From Rhodobacter capsulatus (GTDB lineage Bacteria > Pseudomonadota > Alphaproteobacteria > Rhodobacterales > Rhodobacteraceae): a stretch of DNA of 64,000 nt. How positions within the stretch are numbered: position 1 is the first letter of the stretch; every line of letters begins with the position of its first letter. The stretch lies in contig NZ_QKZO01000011.1 in assembly GCF_003254295.1 (NCBI RefSeq), positions 62,001-126,000 of the forward strand. The letters run 5' to 3'. The translations under genes were made by a program, and so were the position numbers. Positions 38,590 to 48,069 of this stretch are shown piece after piece. Under the pieces are notes generated by a model that was not told the DNA's origin, made no database searches, and saw only the letters and a list, made by a program, of their open reading frames with translations.

Positions 38590-39690
38590 TCAGGCCGCCA
38601 CCGATCCGCGCCGCCGCCGCCGTTCGGCCGCCAGCGCCTGCGCCTCCGCGGGCGTCAGCCCGCGACGGGCCGGGAGGCCATGCAGCGGCAGATCCATCCG
38701 CGCCACCAGCCCCGAAAGCGCGGTGGTCTTCGCCAGCGCCGGGGTGCGGGCCAGACGGCCGATGTTCAGGCTTTCCACGCGGCAGCCGTCGGCGATCAGC
38801 AGATGGTGCCCCTGCAGAAGCAGCCCGTGCCAGCTCAGCACGCAGGGCCGGTCGGGCTGCTGCGCGCTGATCCCGTCCACCAGATGATGCGCGGGAACCA
38901 GAACCTCGGTGTCGCCGAACAGCGCTTCGACGGCGGCGCCGCGCAGCGCCACGCGGTGCTGCGGCAAAAGCCACAGATCGCGGGTGGCGCCAAAGGCGGG
39001 GGCGCAGAGCCGCACCGGCCGCAGGCTGCCCAGCGCAGGCAGGGCGATCCGCCCCGACCACAGCAGCGGCTGCGGCCCGGCATCGGCGGTCAGCACCAGA
39101 TCGCCCGCCTTCAGGCTGGCGGCGGGGCATTCGCCCGCGGGCGTGGCGATGGGCGTTGACGGCGCGAAACAGCCGCCCGGCCCGACCGGCTGCATCTGGC
39201 TGCCGAAGGCCAGCCATTCGACGCGCGGGCCGATCTGCGCCGGGCTGCGGCCCTCGGCCAGCGCGGCCAGTTCGGCGCGCGAGAGCGGCATCGCCCCCGT
39301 GCCGAGGCGCTGGCGGATCTGCCCGCCGTCGATCGTCTCCAGCGTCAGCCGGGTCTCGTCGGTCCTGCAATCCCAGCTGAAGGTCAGCCGCATCCGCCCG
39401 CCCGCGGCGCAATCCTGCGCGATGTCCAGCGTCAGCGCCTGCACCGCCGCGCCCTGCCGCTGCACCAGCGTCAGCACGCCCTGCGCATCAAGCGAGATCG
39501 ACAGGAACCAGGTCCAGCCATTCTGATCGCCCAGATGCAAAAGCGGCAAAGGCCCGGTCTCGCCCGGCAGCAGCGCGAATTCCAGCATCAGGCTGCCCCG
39601 GCCCAGCGCCGCGGGCAAAGCGCGATCGGACAGCCGCACGGGCCCGCGTCCGGTCAGATGCGCCGCAAACCAGCCGTGTTCCAGCATCAT
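38590..39690 (-). CDS. Hint-domain (Hedgehog/intein-like) protein with N-terminal LamG-like domain
   Basis: The 366-residue protein has a beta-rich N-terminal half (residues 1-160) reminiscent of a concanavalin/LamG fold. A Hint_2 domain starts with GGCFAPSTPIATPAG near residue 175, continues with LKAGDLVLTADAGPQPLLWSGR and LLPQHRVAL, then EVLVPAHHLVDG, and ends with GCRVESL. The Cys at the domain start, needed for acyl shift, is present. No signal peptide is visible; such proteins in Rhodobacterales are often large secreted ones. It lies 7 nt downstream of a second Hint gene and is probably co-transcribed with it. Function unknown. Confidence 0.8.
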   Translation of the reverse strand: MMLEHGWFAAHLTGRGPVRLSDRALPAALGRGSLMLEFALLPGETGPLPLLHLGDQNGWTWFLSISLDAQGVLTLVQRQGAAVQALTLDIAQDCAAGGRMRLTFSWDCRTDETRLTLETIDGGQIRQRLGTGAMPLSRAELAALAEGRSPAQIGPRVEWLAFGSQMQPVGPGGCFAPSTPIATPAGECPAASLKAGDLVLTADAGPQPLLWSGRIALPALGSLRPVRLCAPAFGATRDLWLLPQHRVALRGAAVEALFGDTEVLVPAHHLVDGISAQQPDRPCVLSWHGLLLQGHHLLIADGCRVESLNIGRLARTPALAKTTALSGLVARMDLPLHGLPARRGLTPAEAQALAAERRRRRGSVAA

Positions 39691-39697
39691 CGCCCCC

Positions 39698-40327
39698 TCA
39701 GATCACCAGCTTGCGCATCATCTGCGATTCCTGCAGACGCAGCATCCGCGGCGCGCCGACCTCGGGCTGCGCCTCGCCGGGGATCGGACGCGGACCGGGG
39801 CGGAAGCACTCCACCGCCAGACCCTCGGCAAAGACCATGTGGGCGCAGTCGAAGACGAGGCGGACATAATCCACCATGCCGCCCGGATGGCGCGAGACCA
39901 TCTCGCCATCGACCAGCGTGCGGGCGGCGACCAGAACCTCGGCCTCGCCGAAGAGCATCTCCAGCACCGGATCGCGCACCAGCACGCGTTGTTGCGGCGC
40001 CACCAGCATCGCGCGCTCGGCGCCATGCGCGCCCGCGGCAAAGCGGATCGGCGCCTCGCTGCGCAGGGCGGGCAGGCGGGTCCGTTCGACGCTGACCACG
40101 GGCTGCGCCCCGGCCTCGCGGGTCTCGACCATGTCGCCCGGTTTCAGCGTCTCGACCCGGCGCAGCCCGGTCGGGGTTCGGACCCGGGTTCCGGCCGCGA
40201 ACCCTTCCAGCAGGTTCGGCGCCGCCACCTCTGCCGCCCGCGCGCCGAAGATCGATTTCGCGATCTGCGCCGCCGCTGCCGAGGGATCCAGTCCCAGAAC
40301 TCTGCCAAATGCCATCTCTTGCCCCAT
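39698..40327 (-). CDS. Short Hint-domain protein lacking the N-terminal Cys
   Basis: The 209-residue protein is mostly one Hint_2 domain: GFAAGTRVRTPTGLRRVETLKPGDMV near residues 43-68, APQQRVLVRDPVLEMLFGEAEVLVAARTLVDGEMV, and HMVFAEGLAVECF. The family normally starts CFAAGT; here Gly replaces Cys, so intein-type chemistry looks impossible. MAFGRVL four codons later is an alternative start with a somewhat better ribosome site. It precedes the longer Hint gene in the same transcript. The 267 nt upstream to dapE on the other strand hold no feature I can defend. Confidence 0.8.
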   Translation of the reverse strand: MGQEMAFGRVLGLDPSAAAAQIAKSIFGARAAEVAAPNLLEGFAAGTRVRTPTGLRRVETLKPGDMVETREAGAQPVVSVERTRLPALRSEAPIRFAAGAHGAERAMLVAPQQRVLVRDPVLEMLFGEAEVLVAARTLVDGEMVSRHPGGMVDYVRLVFDCAHMVFAEGLAVECFRPGPRPIPGEAQPEVGAPRMLRLQESQMMRKLVI

Positions 40328-40594
40328 ATGCCTGCGGGCAAAACATCATCGAGCCGGGAAAATCCCGTCCGTCCCGGCCATCCGGCCGTCCTGGGGGTGG
40401 GCGATTCTGCCCTGCTCGTGTGCCCTGCCTCGGGTCGTCTTGATTTTGTTCAACCGTAAGTCAGCTTTAGCCCCCTTGGAAACGAAAATTTCCGTGATGC
40501 CGGGGGATCGGGGCCGCGGTGACCCCGGGGCAACACCGGTTGTTGCGCGGGGGGGAAAGCGCGGCTAAGCCAAGGCATCGCACAGGAGCAACCG

Positions 40595-41734
40595 ATGACC
40601 CTCGACCCCGTTCAACTGACTGCCGATCTGATCCGCTGCCCCTCGGTCACGCCTGCCGAAGCGGGGGCGCTGGTGCTTTTGGAACGGGTGCTCTCGGCGG
40701 CCGGTTTCGCCTGCACGCGGGTCGACCGCAACGGCACGCCCAATCTGTTCGCGCGCTGGGGGGCGAAGGGGGCGAAGACCTTCGGCTTCAACGGTCACAC
40801 CGATGTCGTGCCGGTGGGCGACGCGGCGGCCTGGACGCAGGAGCCGTTCTCCGGCGCGGTGATCGACGGCGTGCTTTGGGGCCGCGGCGCCACCGACATG
40901 AAATCGGGCGTGGCGGCCTTTGTCGCCGCCGCCGTCGATTTCGTCACCACCACCCCGCCCGAGGGCGCGATCATCCTGACCCTCACCGGCGACGAGGAAG
41001 GCCCGGGCAAGGATGGCACCGTGGCGCTGCTGGACTGGATGAAGGCCGAGGGCGAGGCGATGTCGGTCTGTCTGGTGGGCGAGCCGACCTGCCCGCAGAC
41101 GCTGGGCGAGATGATCAAGATCGGCCGTCGCGGCTCGATGACCTTTTACCTCGAGGTCGAGGGGGTGCAGGGCCATTCCGCCTATCCGCACCGGGCGAAG
41201 AACCCGCTGCATGCGCTGGTCGATCTGCTGGGCCGGATGACGGCGGAACCGCTCGACCGCGGCACCGAACATTTCGAACCCTCGACGCTGCAGATCACCA
41301 CCATCGACTGCGGCAACCCGGCGAACAACGTGATCCCGGCGAAGGCGCGGGCGACGGTGAACATCCGCTTCAACGATGCCCATACGTCGGCGAAGATCGA
41401 GGATTGGGCGCGCGGGCTGATCGCCGAGATCGAGGCGGAAACCGGGACGCGCGTCACCTTGTGCAGCGAGGTTTCGGGCGAAAGCTTCCTGACGCCCCCC
41501 GGCGCCTTCGTCGAGCTGGTCAGCCGGGCTGTCGTGTCGGAAACCGGCGTCGTGCCGGTGCTCTCCACCTCGGGCGGCACCTCGGATGCGCGGTTCGTCA
41601 AGGATCACTGCCCGGTGCTGGAATTCGGTCTGGTCGGCAAGACCATGCATCAGGTCGATGAACGCATCGAAGTGGCGCAGATCACCCGGCTGAAGGCGAT
41701 CTACGCCCGCTGCCTGCGCGACTTCTTCGCATGA
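40595..41734 (+). CDS. dapE: Succinyl-diaminopimelate desuccinylase
   Basis: The 379-residue di-zinc peptidase-family M20 enzyme makes LL-diaminopimelate. Metal and catalytic residues lie in [12 protein letters not shown] near residue 68, [14 protein letters not shown] near residue 99, [13 protein letters not shown] near residue 133 and a His near the end ([13 protein letters not shown]). The start follows GGAGC. It works one step after the DapC-like aminotransferase. The stop overlaps the next start by 4 nt. Confidence 0.95.
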   Translation: MTLDPVQLTADLIRCPSVTPAEAGALVLLERVLSAAGFACTRVDRNGTPNLFARWGAKGAKTFGFNGHTDVVPVGDAAAWTQEPFSGAVIDGVLWGRGATDMKSGVAAFVAAAVDFVTTTPPEGAIILTLTGDEEGPGKDGTVALLDWMKAEGEAMSVCLVGEPTCPQTLGEMIKIGRRGSMTFYLEVEGVQGHSAYPHRAKNPLHALVDLLGRMTAEPLDRGTEHFEPSTLQITTIDCGNPANNVIPAKARATVNIRFNDAHTSAKIEDWARGLIAEIEAETGTRVTLCSEVSGESFLTPPGAFVELVSRAVVSETGVVPVLSTSGGTSDARFVKDHCPVLEFGLVGKTMHQVDERIEVAQITRLKAIYARCLRDFFA

Positions 41735-42150
41735 GGATCGTCGAGACCGCCGATCTGACCGCGGTCCATGCGCTGCGCCGCGCCGTCTTCATCGAGGAAC
41801 AGGGCGTGCCCGAGGCCGAGGAATGGGACGATCTGGACGGGCAGGCGGTGCATCTGCTGGCGCTTGCAGGCGAGGCCCCGCTGGGCACAGCGCGGCTGTT
41901 CGTGGCGGGCGAAACCGGCAAGATCGGCCGGGTCTGCGTCGCCCGGACCGCGCGGGGCAGCGGGCTTGGCACGGCGCTGATCGCGGCGGGCTGCGACCGG
42001 CTGCAGGCGCTTGGCTGCACCCGGGTCGAGCTGGGCGCGCAGCTGCAGGCGCTGCGCTTTTACGAAGGTCTCGGCTTTGCCGCTTTCGGCCCGATCTATG
42101 ACGATGCCGGCATTCCGCATCGCAAGATGGCCCGCGCGCTGGCGCCCTGA
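41731..42150 (+). CDS. GNAT acetyltransferase (YjcF-like)
   Basis: The 139-residue single-domain protein has an N-terminal [32 protein letters not shown] and the acetyl-CoA motif [18 protein letters not shown], then [16 protein letters not shown]. This matches the YjcF-like GNAT group, whose substrates are mostly unknown. It is translationally coupled to dapE, so an acylated amino-acid or peptidoglycan precursor is a reasonable guess only. Confidence 0.88.
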   Translation: MRIVETADLTAVHALRRAVFIEEQGVPEAEEWDDLDGQAVHLLALAGEAPLGTARLFVAGETGKIGRVCVARTARGSGLGTALIAAGCDRLQALGCTRVELGAQLQALRFYEGLGFAAFGPIYDDAGIPHRKMARALAP

Positions 42151-42264
42151 TCCGGGTTTTTGCGCTCAAAAGCGGGCAGGACGCGGCTTTTCGATATCTT
42201 CGAAGTGTATCTTTAAGGATTTGCGCGGACATCTGGGGTCTGGACCGGTTTCAACGAGGCATCC

Positions 42265-45200
42265 ATGTCTGCGGATCTGGCGCAACTGCGCAGCCTGCTC
42301 GACGGGTTTCCCGGCGCGGCGCTTGCCGTGTCCGACGCGGCCCGGCTGCTTTGGGCCAATGCCGGGGCGGAAAGTTGCCTTGGCACCGCGGCGCGCCTCG
42401 ACGCCCGGGTCGAGACGGTGTGTCCCGGGGCTTTGGGACAACGCATCGCCGGGATCGTCACCGCCGCGGACGGGACGGGGCTTTCGCAGCGCTTCGCCAT
42501 CGATCCTGACGCCCCGGTCGCAGGGGCGGGGGCAGGGCGGCCGGTCGAGGTGACGATCTGGCCGGTCTGTGCGCAGGGCGGCGACAGGGTCTGGCTGGTG
42601 CAGATCGCGGTGCCGGTGGCCCCGCCCGAGGGCGGCGAGCTCCCGGCGCCGGAGATGGCGCAGGAAACCCGGCTGGCCGAGGCTTTGGCCGAGGCGCAGG
42701 CCGCCCGCATCGCCGCGCAGGCCACCGCCGATGCGCTGACGACGGCGCTGATCTGCGGCGAAACCGGGGTCTGGTCGATCTGCGCCGAGCTGGGCGAGGC
42801 CTGGATGCCCGACGAATGCTATCGTCAGCTGGGCTATGCGCCCGGCGATTTCATCCCCGACGAGATCGGCTGGCGCAGCCTGTTCCATCCCGACGATCTG
42901 GAAGCGGCGATGGCCCGGATGCAGGATCTGATCTGCGACCGGGCCCCGGTCTTCACCGCCGACCACCGGCTGCGCCACAAGGACGGCAGCTATCACTGGT
43001 ACCGCACTGTCGCGCGCAAGATCGACCGCTCCGACCGGGGCCTGCCCTTCATCGTCAGCGGCGGCTTCACCCGCATCGACGAGGCGAAGGCGATCGAGCG
43101 GCGCTTGTCCGACGCGCTCGCCGATGCGCAGAAAAGCCGCGCCAAGGCCGAGGAACGCGGCGAGCTTTTGCGCACCTCGGCGCTTTGCGCCGGGATCGGG
43201 TCGTTCAGCGTCTGTCCCGATCTGGCTCTGGGCTGGACCCCCGACGAGACCTATCGCCTGTTCGGTCATGCCCCGGGGGCCTTCGCCGCGACCGATGCGG
43301 GCTGGCGCAGCCAGATCCATCCCGAGGATCTGGCCTCGGCCGTGACCGAGATGGAAAAGCTGAAATCCGGGGCCAGCGATCTTTACGTGCACGAACACCG
43401 CTGCCGTCATGCCGATGGCAGCTATCACTGGTATCGCGCCATCGCCCGTCGCGTCGATCGCTCGGACAAGGGGCTGCCCTATCTGCTGGCCGGGGTGATC
43501 ATCTGCATCGACCAGAGCCGGGAAAACGAACGCCGTCTGGCCGAGGCGGCAGAGCGCGCGCAACAGGCCCGGGACCGGCTGGACACGCTGGCCGACAATG
43601 CGCCGGGGGCGCTGTTCGAATATCGTCGCAACGCCGACGGCTCGATCGACATGCCCTATTTCAGCGCCAAGCTGCCGATGATGGTGGGCGTCGCCCCCGA
43701 GGCGATCGTGGCGAATGGTGTGAATGTCTTCACCCACATGCCGCAGGACATGATGCCGGAGATCTTCGGCTGGATCGAGGAGTCGCGCGAACAGGGCACC
43801 CCCTTCGAACATCGGCTGCCGGTCGATCACCCCGAGCGGGGCCTGATCTGGCTGACCGTTTCGGCGCTGCCCTGCAACCAGCCGGACGGCGCGACGCTCT
43901 GGTTCGGCAACGTCTTCGACATCACCGAACAGATGTACATGACGCGGCAGGCCGAACGCTCGGCCGAAGCGGTCCGCCGCGCGCATGACCGCATGGTCAC
44001 CATGGCCGAAAACGCGCCCGGGGCGATTTTCGAATGGCAGCGCGACACCGGCGGCCATTTCAGCTTCGCGTTCTTCAGCGCCGTCCTGCCCGATCTGCTG
44101 GGCCTGAGCGGCGAGGCGCTCGAGGCGGACGGGGCGGCGGTCTTCACCCGGATCCTGCCCGAGGACATTCCGGCGGTGCAGGCGGCGGTGATGCATTCGG
44201 TCGAGACCCTGACCCGGTTCGAGATCCTGCACCGGATCCGGCATCCGCAGCGGGGCCTGCGCTGGCTGCATGTCTCGGCCAGCCCGTTCCCGCAGGATAA
44301 CGGCACCATCGTCTGGTATGGCAATGCGATGGACGTGACCGAGCAGATCGAGGCGAAAAGCCGCGAGGAACAGGCGGCCGAGGCGATGCATCAGGCGCAT
44401 GAACGCCTGGCCTCGATCGCTTCGATCGCGCCGGTCGGGCTTTACGAATTCCGCCGCGATGCCGATGGCGGCACCTCTTTCCCCTATGCCAGCCCCTATC
44501 TCGAGGACATGCTGGGCGTGGGCTACGGGGTTTTTTCGCGCGTCGCCTCGACCGACTATCTTTTTGCCAATGTGCACCCCGACGATCGGCCCGATTTCAT
44601 GACCGCGCGGGGCGACAAGGCGACCAATCTGGAACTGTGGAACCAGCGTTTCCGGGTGCAGCACCCGATCCGCGGCGAGATCTGGCTGGCCAATTCCGCC
44701 ACGCCCAAGGCGCAGCCGGACGGGTCGGTGGTCTGGACCGGGGCGCTGCATGATGTCACCACCGATGTCGCGCGCGAGGCGGAATTGCGCCGCGCCCATC
44801 TGCTGGCCGAAACCATGCGCGCCGAAAACGAACGCCAGGCGCTGCATGACGGCCTGACCGGGCTGCCGAACCGGCGCAGCTACGACAATGTCCTCGCCCG
44901 GCGCATCGCCGGGGCGGCGGCGGGCGGTCCGCGCGACGGCGTGCTGATCCGGGTCGATCTGGATCACTTCAAACATGTCAACGACACGCTGGGCCACGAG
45001 GCCGGGGACATGGTGCTGCAGCGCGTCGCCGATGTGCTGCGTGCCGAATTGCGGGGCGGCGATTTCGCGGCGCGGATTGGCGGCGACGAATTTTCGATCA
45101 TCCTCGCGCCCGGACAATCGGGCGGCCATGCCCGCGAGGTGGTCGAACGGATGCAGGCCCGCCTGTCCGAACCGCTGCTGTTCGAGGGGCGGCAATGCCG

Positions 45201-46125
45201 GTTCGGCGCCTCTTTCGGTGTCGCCGAGACCGAAGATCTCGCCGCCATGGGCTCCGAGATCCAGCTTTTCGCCGATGCCGCGCTCTATCGCGCCAAGGAG
45301 GGGGGGCGGAACCGGATGGAGTTCTTTACCCCCGAGCTGCATCAGAACATCCTGTTCGACCGCAAGCTGGCGGTCGAGATCCAGGAGGGGCTCGACCGCG
45401 GCGAATTCGTGCCGTTCTTCCAGTCGCAGGTCTGCGCCCGAAGCGGCCGGCTGACCGGGGTCGAGACGCTGCTGCGCTGGCGCCACCCCGAACGCGGCCT
45501 GCTGGCCCCCGATGCCTTCATGCATGTGGCGGTGCAGCTGCGGCTTGTGTCGGAAATCGACCGGGTGATGATGGAGAAATCGGCCACGGCCCTGACCTCC
45601 TGGCGGGCGCAGGGGCTGCGCGTGCCGAAGATCAGCTTCAACGTCTCTTCGGGGCGGATGCATGATCCCGATGTGGTGCGGGCGGCGCGGGCCATCGCCG
45701 AGGGCGAGACCAAGGTGACTTTCGAGCTGCTGGAATCGATCCTTGTCGAGGAGGAGAGCGAGGTGTTCCGCTTCCATCTCGATGCGCTGCGCGATGCCGG
45801 GATCGAGATCGAGATCGACGATTTCGGCTCCGGTCATGCCTCGATCATCGGGCTGATGCATATTGCCCCCTCGGCGCTGAAGATCGATCAGCGCATCGTG
45901 GCCCCGGTGGCGCGCGATCCGCGCTCGAAAAATCTGGTGCGGGCGATCGTCGAGATCGCCGAGACGCTGGGCATCGCCACCGTCGCCGAAGGGGTGGAAA
46001 CCCGGGCGCAGGCCGAGATCCTGCGGGATCTGGGCTGCGACGTGCTGCAGGGCTTTTTGTTCTCGACGCCGCTTTCGGCCGAGGATTTCGCGCAGATCTG
46101 CACGCAAGAGATACGCCGCGCCTAG
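42265..46125 (+). CDS. Multi-PAS diguanylate cyclase/phosphodiesterase (GGDEF-EAL)
   Basis: The 1286-residue cytoplasmic sensor has no membrane segment. I count six PAS-like units: one degenerate at the N-terminus, two near-identical PAS/PAC units (each with RH.DGSYHWYR), and three of a second type (GALFEYRRNADGS, GAIFEWQRDTGGH, GLYEFRRDADGG). The GGDEF domain starts near residue 850 with intact FAARIGGDEFSII. The EAL domain has ETLLRW, FELLES, IDDFGSG, LKID and EGVET, so all metal-binding positions seem kept. Both synthesis and breakdown of c-di-GMP are possible. PAS cofactors cannot be read from sequence. Confidence 0.92.
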   Translation: MSADLAQLRSLLDGFPGAALAVSDAARLLWANAGAESCLGTAARLDARVETVCPGALGQRIAGIVTAADGTGLSQRFAIDPDAPVAGAGAGRPVEVTIWPVCAQGGDRVWLVQIAVPVAPPEGGELPAPEMAQETRLAEALAEAQAARIAAQATADALTTALICGETGVWSICAELGEAWMPDECYRQLGYAPGDFIPDEIGWRSLFHPDDLEAAMARMQDLICDRAPVFTADHRLRHKDGSYHWYRTVARKIDRSDRGLPFIVSGGFTRIDEAKAIERRLSDALADAQKSRAKAEERGELLRTSALCAGIGSFSVCPDLALGWTPDETYRLFGHAPGAFAATDAGWRSQIHPEDLASAVTEMEKLKSGASDLYVHEHRCRHADGSYHWYRAIARRVDRSDKGLPYLLAGVIICIDQSRENERRLAEAAERAQQARDRLDTLADNAPGALFEYRRNADGSIDMPYFSAKLPMMVGVAPEAIVANGVNVFTHMPQDMMPEIFGWIEESREQGTPFEHRLPVDHPERGLIWLTVSALPCNQPDGATLWFGNVFDITEQMYMTRQAERSAEAVRRAHDRMVTMAENAPGAIFEWQRDTGGHFSFAFFSAVLPDLLGLSGEALEADGAAVFTRILPEDIPAVQAAVMHSVETLTRFEILHRIRHPQRGLRWLHVSASPFPQDNGTIVWYGNAMDVTEQIEAKSREEQAAEAMHQAHERLASIASIAPVGLYEFRRDADGGTSFPYASPYLEDMLGVGYGVFSRVASTDYLFANVHPDDRPDFMTARGDKATNLELWNQRFRVQHPIRGEIWLANSATPKAQPDGSVVWTGALHDVTTDVAREAELRRAHLLAETMRAENERQALHDGLTGLPNRRSYDNVLARRIAGAAAGGPRDGVLIRVDLDHFKHVNDTLGHEAGDMVLQRVADVLRAELRGGDFAARIGGDEFSIILAPGQSGGHAREVVERMQARLSEPLLFEGRQCRFGASFGVAETEDLAAMGSEIQLFADAALYRAKEGGRNRMEFFTPELHQNILFDRKLAVEIQEGLDRGEFVPFFQSQVCARSGRLTGVETLLRWRHPERGLLAPDAFMHVAVQLRLVSEIDRVMMEKSATALTSWRAQGLRVPKISFNVSSGRMHDPDVVRAARAIAEGETKVTFELLESILVEEESEVFRFHLDALRDAGIEIEIDDFGSGHASIIGLMHIAPSALKIDQRIVAPVARDPRSKNLVRAIVEIAETLGIATVAEGVETRAQAEILRDLGCDVLQGFLFSTPLSAEDFAQICTQEIRRA

Positions 46126-46178
46126 GCCGCCGTCGGGCCGCCCTTGCCGCGGGTGGGGCGGGGCCGCATAGTCCGGCG

Positions 46179-47405
46179 ATGTCCAGCCTGCGCCGTCCCC
46201 CGCCCGCCCATCCGTTCCATGTCATGGCAAAGCCCATCGGGCCACGCTGCAATCTGGCCTGCGACTATTGCTATTACCTTGAAAAGGAAGCGATGTTTCC
46301 GCCCGGCCATCGCTTTCGCATCGATGATGCGGTGTTGGCCCGGTTTGTCGCCGATTACATCGCCAGTCAATCCGCCGCCGGGCTGCGCGAGATTGCCTTT
46401 GCCTGGCAGGGCGGCGAGCCGATGCTGATGGGGCTCGACTGGTTTCGCCGCCTCGTTGCGCTGCAGGCTCGGCTCTGCCCGCCGGGGCATCGGATCGTGA
46501 ACCTGATCCAGACGAATGGCACGCTGATCACCGAGGCTTGGGCCAGTTTCTTTGCCGAGCAGGATTTTCTGGTCGGCCTCAGCCTTGATGGCCCGCCCGA
46601 GATGCAGGACGCGGCGCGGCCTGACCGGCGCGGGCGGCCCTCGTCTGCGGCGGTGCTGCGCGGGCTCGAACGGTTGCAGCGGGCCGGGGTGCGGGTCAAT
46701 CTGCTGACGGTGGTATCCCGGGCGAATGTCGCCGATCCGGTTGCGGTCTATCGCTACCTCTCGGGGCTTGGTCCCGAGTTCCTGCAATTCATCCCGGCGC
46801 AGGAGCGTATCCTGCCCGATGGCCGCCGCGCCGGGGCGCCCGGGCGCGGCGACAGCGGCGCGGTGCCGGCCCCCTTCTGCATCACCGGCCTCGACTATGG
46901 CCGCTTCCTCTGCGCGATCTTCGACGACTGGATCCGCCGCGATATCGGCCGCATCTTCGTGCAGCATTTCGACGAGATGCTGGGCCTGCTGACGGGCGCC
47001 CCGGCGGGGCTGTGTATCTTTGCCGAGACCTGCGGCACGGCGCTGGCGCTGGAACAGGACGGCGGGCTGTTCCCCTGCGATCACTACGTCTACCCCGCGT
47101 TCCGGCTGGGCAACATCAAGGCCCGTCCGGTGGGGGAACTGGCCGCGCTGCCAAAGGCGCGGGCCTTCGGCAAGGACAAGCAGGCCGGGCTTTGCGCCAC
47201 CTGCCGCGCCTGTTATTGGCGCTTTGCCTGTCAGGGCGGCTGTCCGAAGCACCGCACCGCGCCCGAGCCGGGCGGGCCGGGCCGGATCAACCATTTCTGC
47301 GACGGCTACCGGATGTTCCTGACCCATGCCGCGCCGACGCTGCGCCGGATCGGCGCTCTGATCGCCGCGGGCCGCCCCGCGGCGGCGATCATGGCCGAAG
47401 CCTGA
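46179..47405 (+). CDS. Radical-SAM anaerobic sulfatase maturase (anSME-like, SPASM)
   Basis: The 408-residue enzyme has the radical-SAM cluster motif CNLACDYC near residues 25-32, then AWQGGEPML and LIQTNGTLI. The C-terminal SPASM/Twitch region has paired cysteines (CIFAETCG, FPCDHY, CATCRACYWRFACQGGCPKHR). anSMEs oxidise the active-site Cys or Ser of sulfatases to formylglycine without oxygen. A Cys-type choline sulfatase gene lies 2.6 kb downstream and is a likely client. The start may be internal at MAKPIGPRC; both have weak ribosome sites. Confidence 0.88.
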   Translation: MSSLRRPPPAHPFHVMAKPIGPRCNLACDYCYYLEKEAMFPPGHRFRIDDAVLARFVADYIASQSAAGLREIAFAWQGGEPMLMGLDWFRRLVALQARLCPPGHRIVNLIQTNGTLITEAWASFFAEQDFLVGLSLDGPPEMQDAARPDRRGRPSSAAVLRGLERLQRAGVRVNLLTVVSRANVADPVAVYRYLSGLGPEFLQFIPAQERILPDGRRAGAPGRGDSGAVPAPFCITGLDYGRFLCAIFDDWIRRDIGRIFVQHFDEMLGLLTGAPAGLCIFAETCGTALALEQDGGLFPCDHYVYPAFRLGNIKARPVGELAALPKARAFGKDKQAGLCATCRACYWRFACQGGCPKHRTAPEPGGPGRINHFCDGYRMFLTHAAPTLRRIGALIAAGRPAAAIMAEA

Positions 47406-47502
47406 ACTGTTCGAATGCGGCGGATTTTCCGCGGTGGCGGCAGGATTTTCTTCATCCCCTTTTGCCATCCTGCTCGGGGACAGATCCAGAAGGACACTTG
47501 TG

Positions 47503-48069
47503 ATGATCACTGCCGTTTCCAACGCGCCGCCCGTCGCGCAGGCGCAAACCGCCCGGGCCGCGACGGCCAGCAGCCCGGCCTTCACCCTTTCGGAGGCGGA
47601 GACCGCGCCGGAACCGTCTCAGGATCGGGCCGGTTCAGGGCAATCGAGCCGGATGCAGGAGGCCCTTTTGCAGGCACGCGCCGCCGAAGCGAACCAGACG
47701 GAAGCTCCGGTCCCCGCCGCGGAGGAGGGGGCGGCCGCGTCCGAGGCCGGTGCCGAGGCGGCGCCTGCGGGGGCCGCAAGTGCCGGGTCCGATCACATGG
47801 CCCCGGCAGGCACGCGCGCCGCGGGCGATGCCGCCCCGGAGAAACAGGAAACGAGCGACGCTGATCGCAAGAAGGCCGCGCGCAAGGCGGCGAAGGAGAT
47901 CGAGGAAAGTTTCGACCGGATCAAGGAATTGCTGGCGAACCGGACAGAGGTTCCCGAGGCCGCGACAGGATCGCAAGCCGCCGCCAGCGCCTGGGCCGCC
48001 AGCCGCAAGGTGCTGGGCATTTCGTCTCTCCCCTCTGCCACGGCAAGCGTCAGCGCCACTTCAGCCTGA
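47503..48069 (+). CDS. Hypothetical low-complexity Ala/Glu-rich protein
   Basis: The 188-residue product is dominated by Ala, Glu, Ser and Pro. A charged helical stretch lies near residues 115-145 (DRKKAARKAAKEIEESFDRIKELLA), which may form a coiled coil. There is no signal peptide, membrane segment or family I recognise. AGAAGGA lies upstream of adjacent GTG and ATG codons. Codon third positions are GC-rich as in neighbours, and the 3-prime end overlaps the convergent LysR gene by 9 nt. It may be real but fast-evolving. Confidence 0.55.
   Translation: MITAVSNAPPVAQAQTARAATASSPAFTLSEAETAPEPSQDRAGSGQSSRMQEALLQARAAEANQTEAPVPAAEEGAAASEAGAEAAPAGAASAGSDHMAPAGTRAAGDAAPEKQETSDADRKKAARKAAKEIEESFDRIKELLANRTEVPEAATGSQAAASAWAASRKVLGISSLPSATASVSATSA

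Noticed and set aside
42166-46107. A 1313-codon minus-strand open frame opposite the GGDEF-EAL gene
   Set aside because: It is the antisense shadow of a gene with clear domains; the composition is Arg/His/Asp-rich and no motif is visible.
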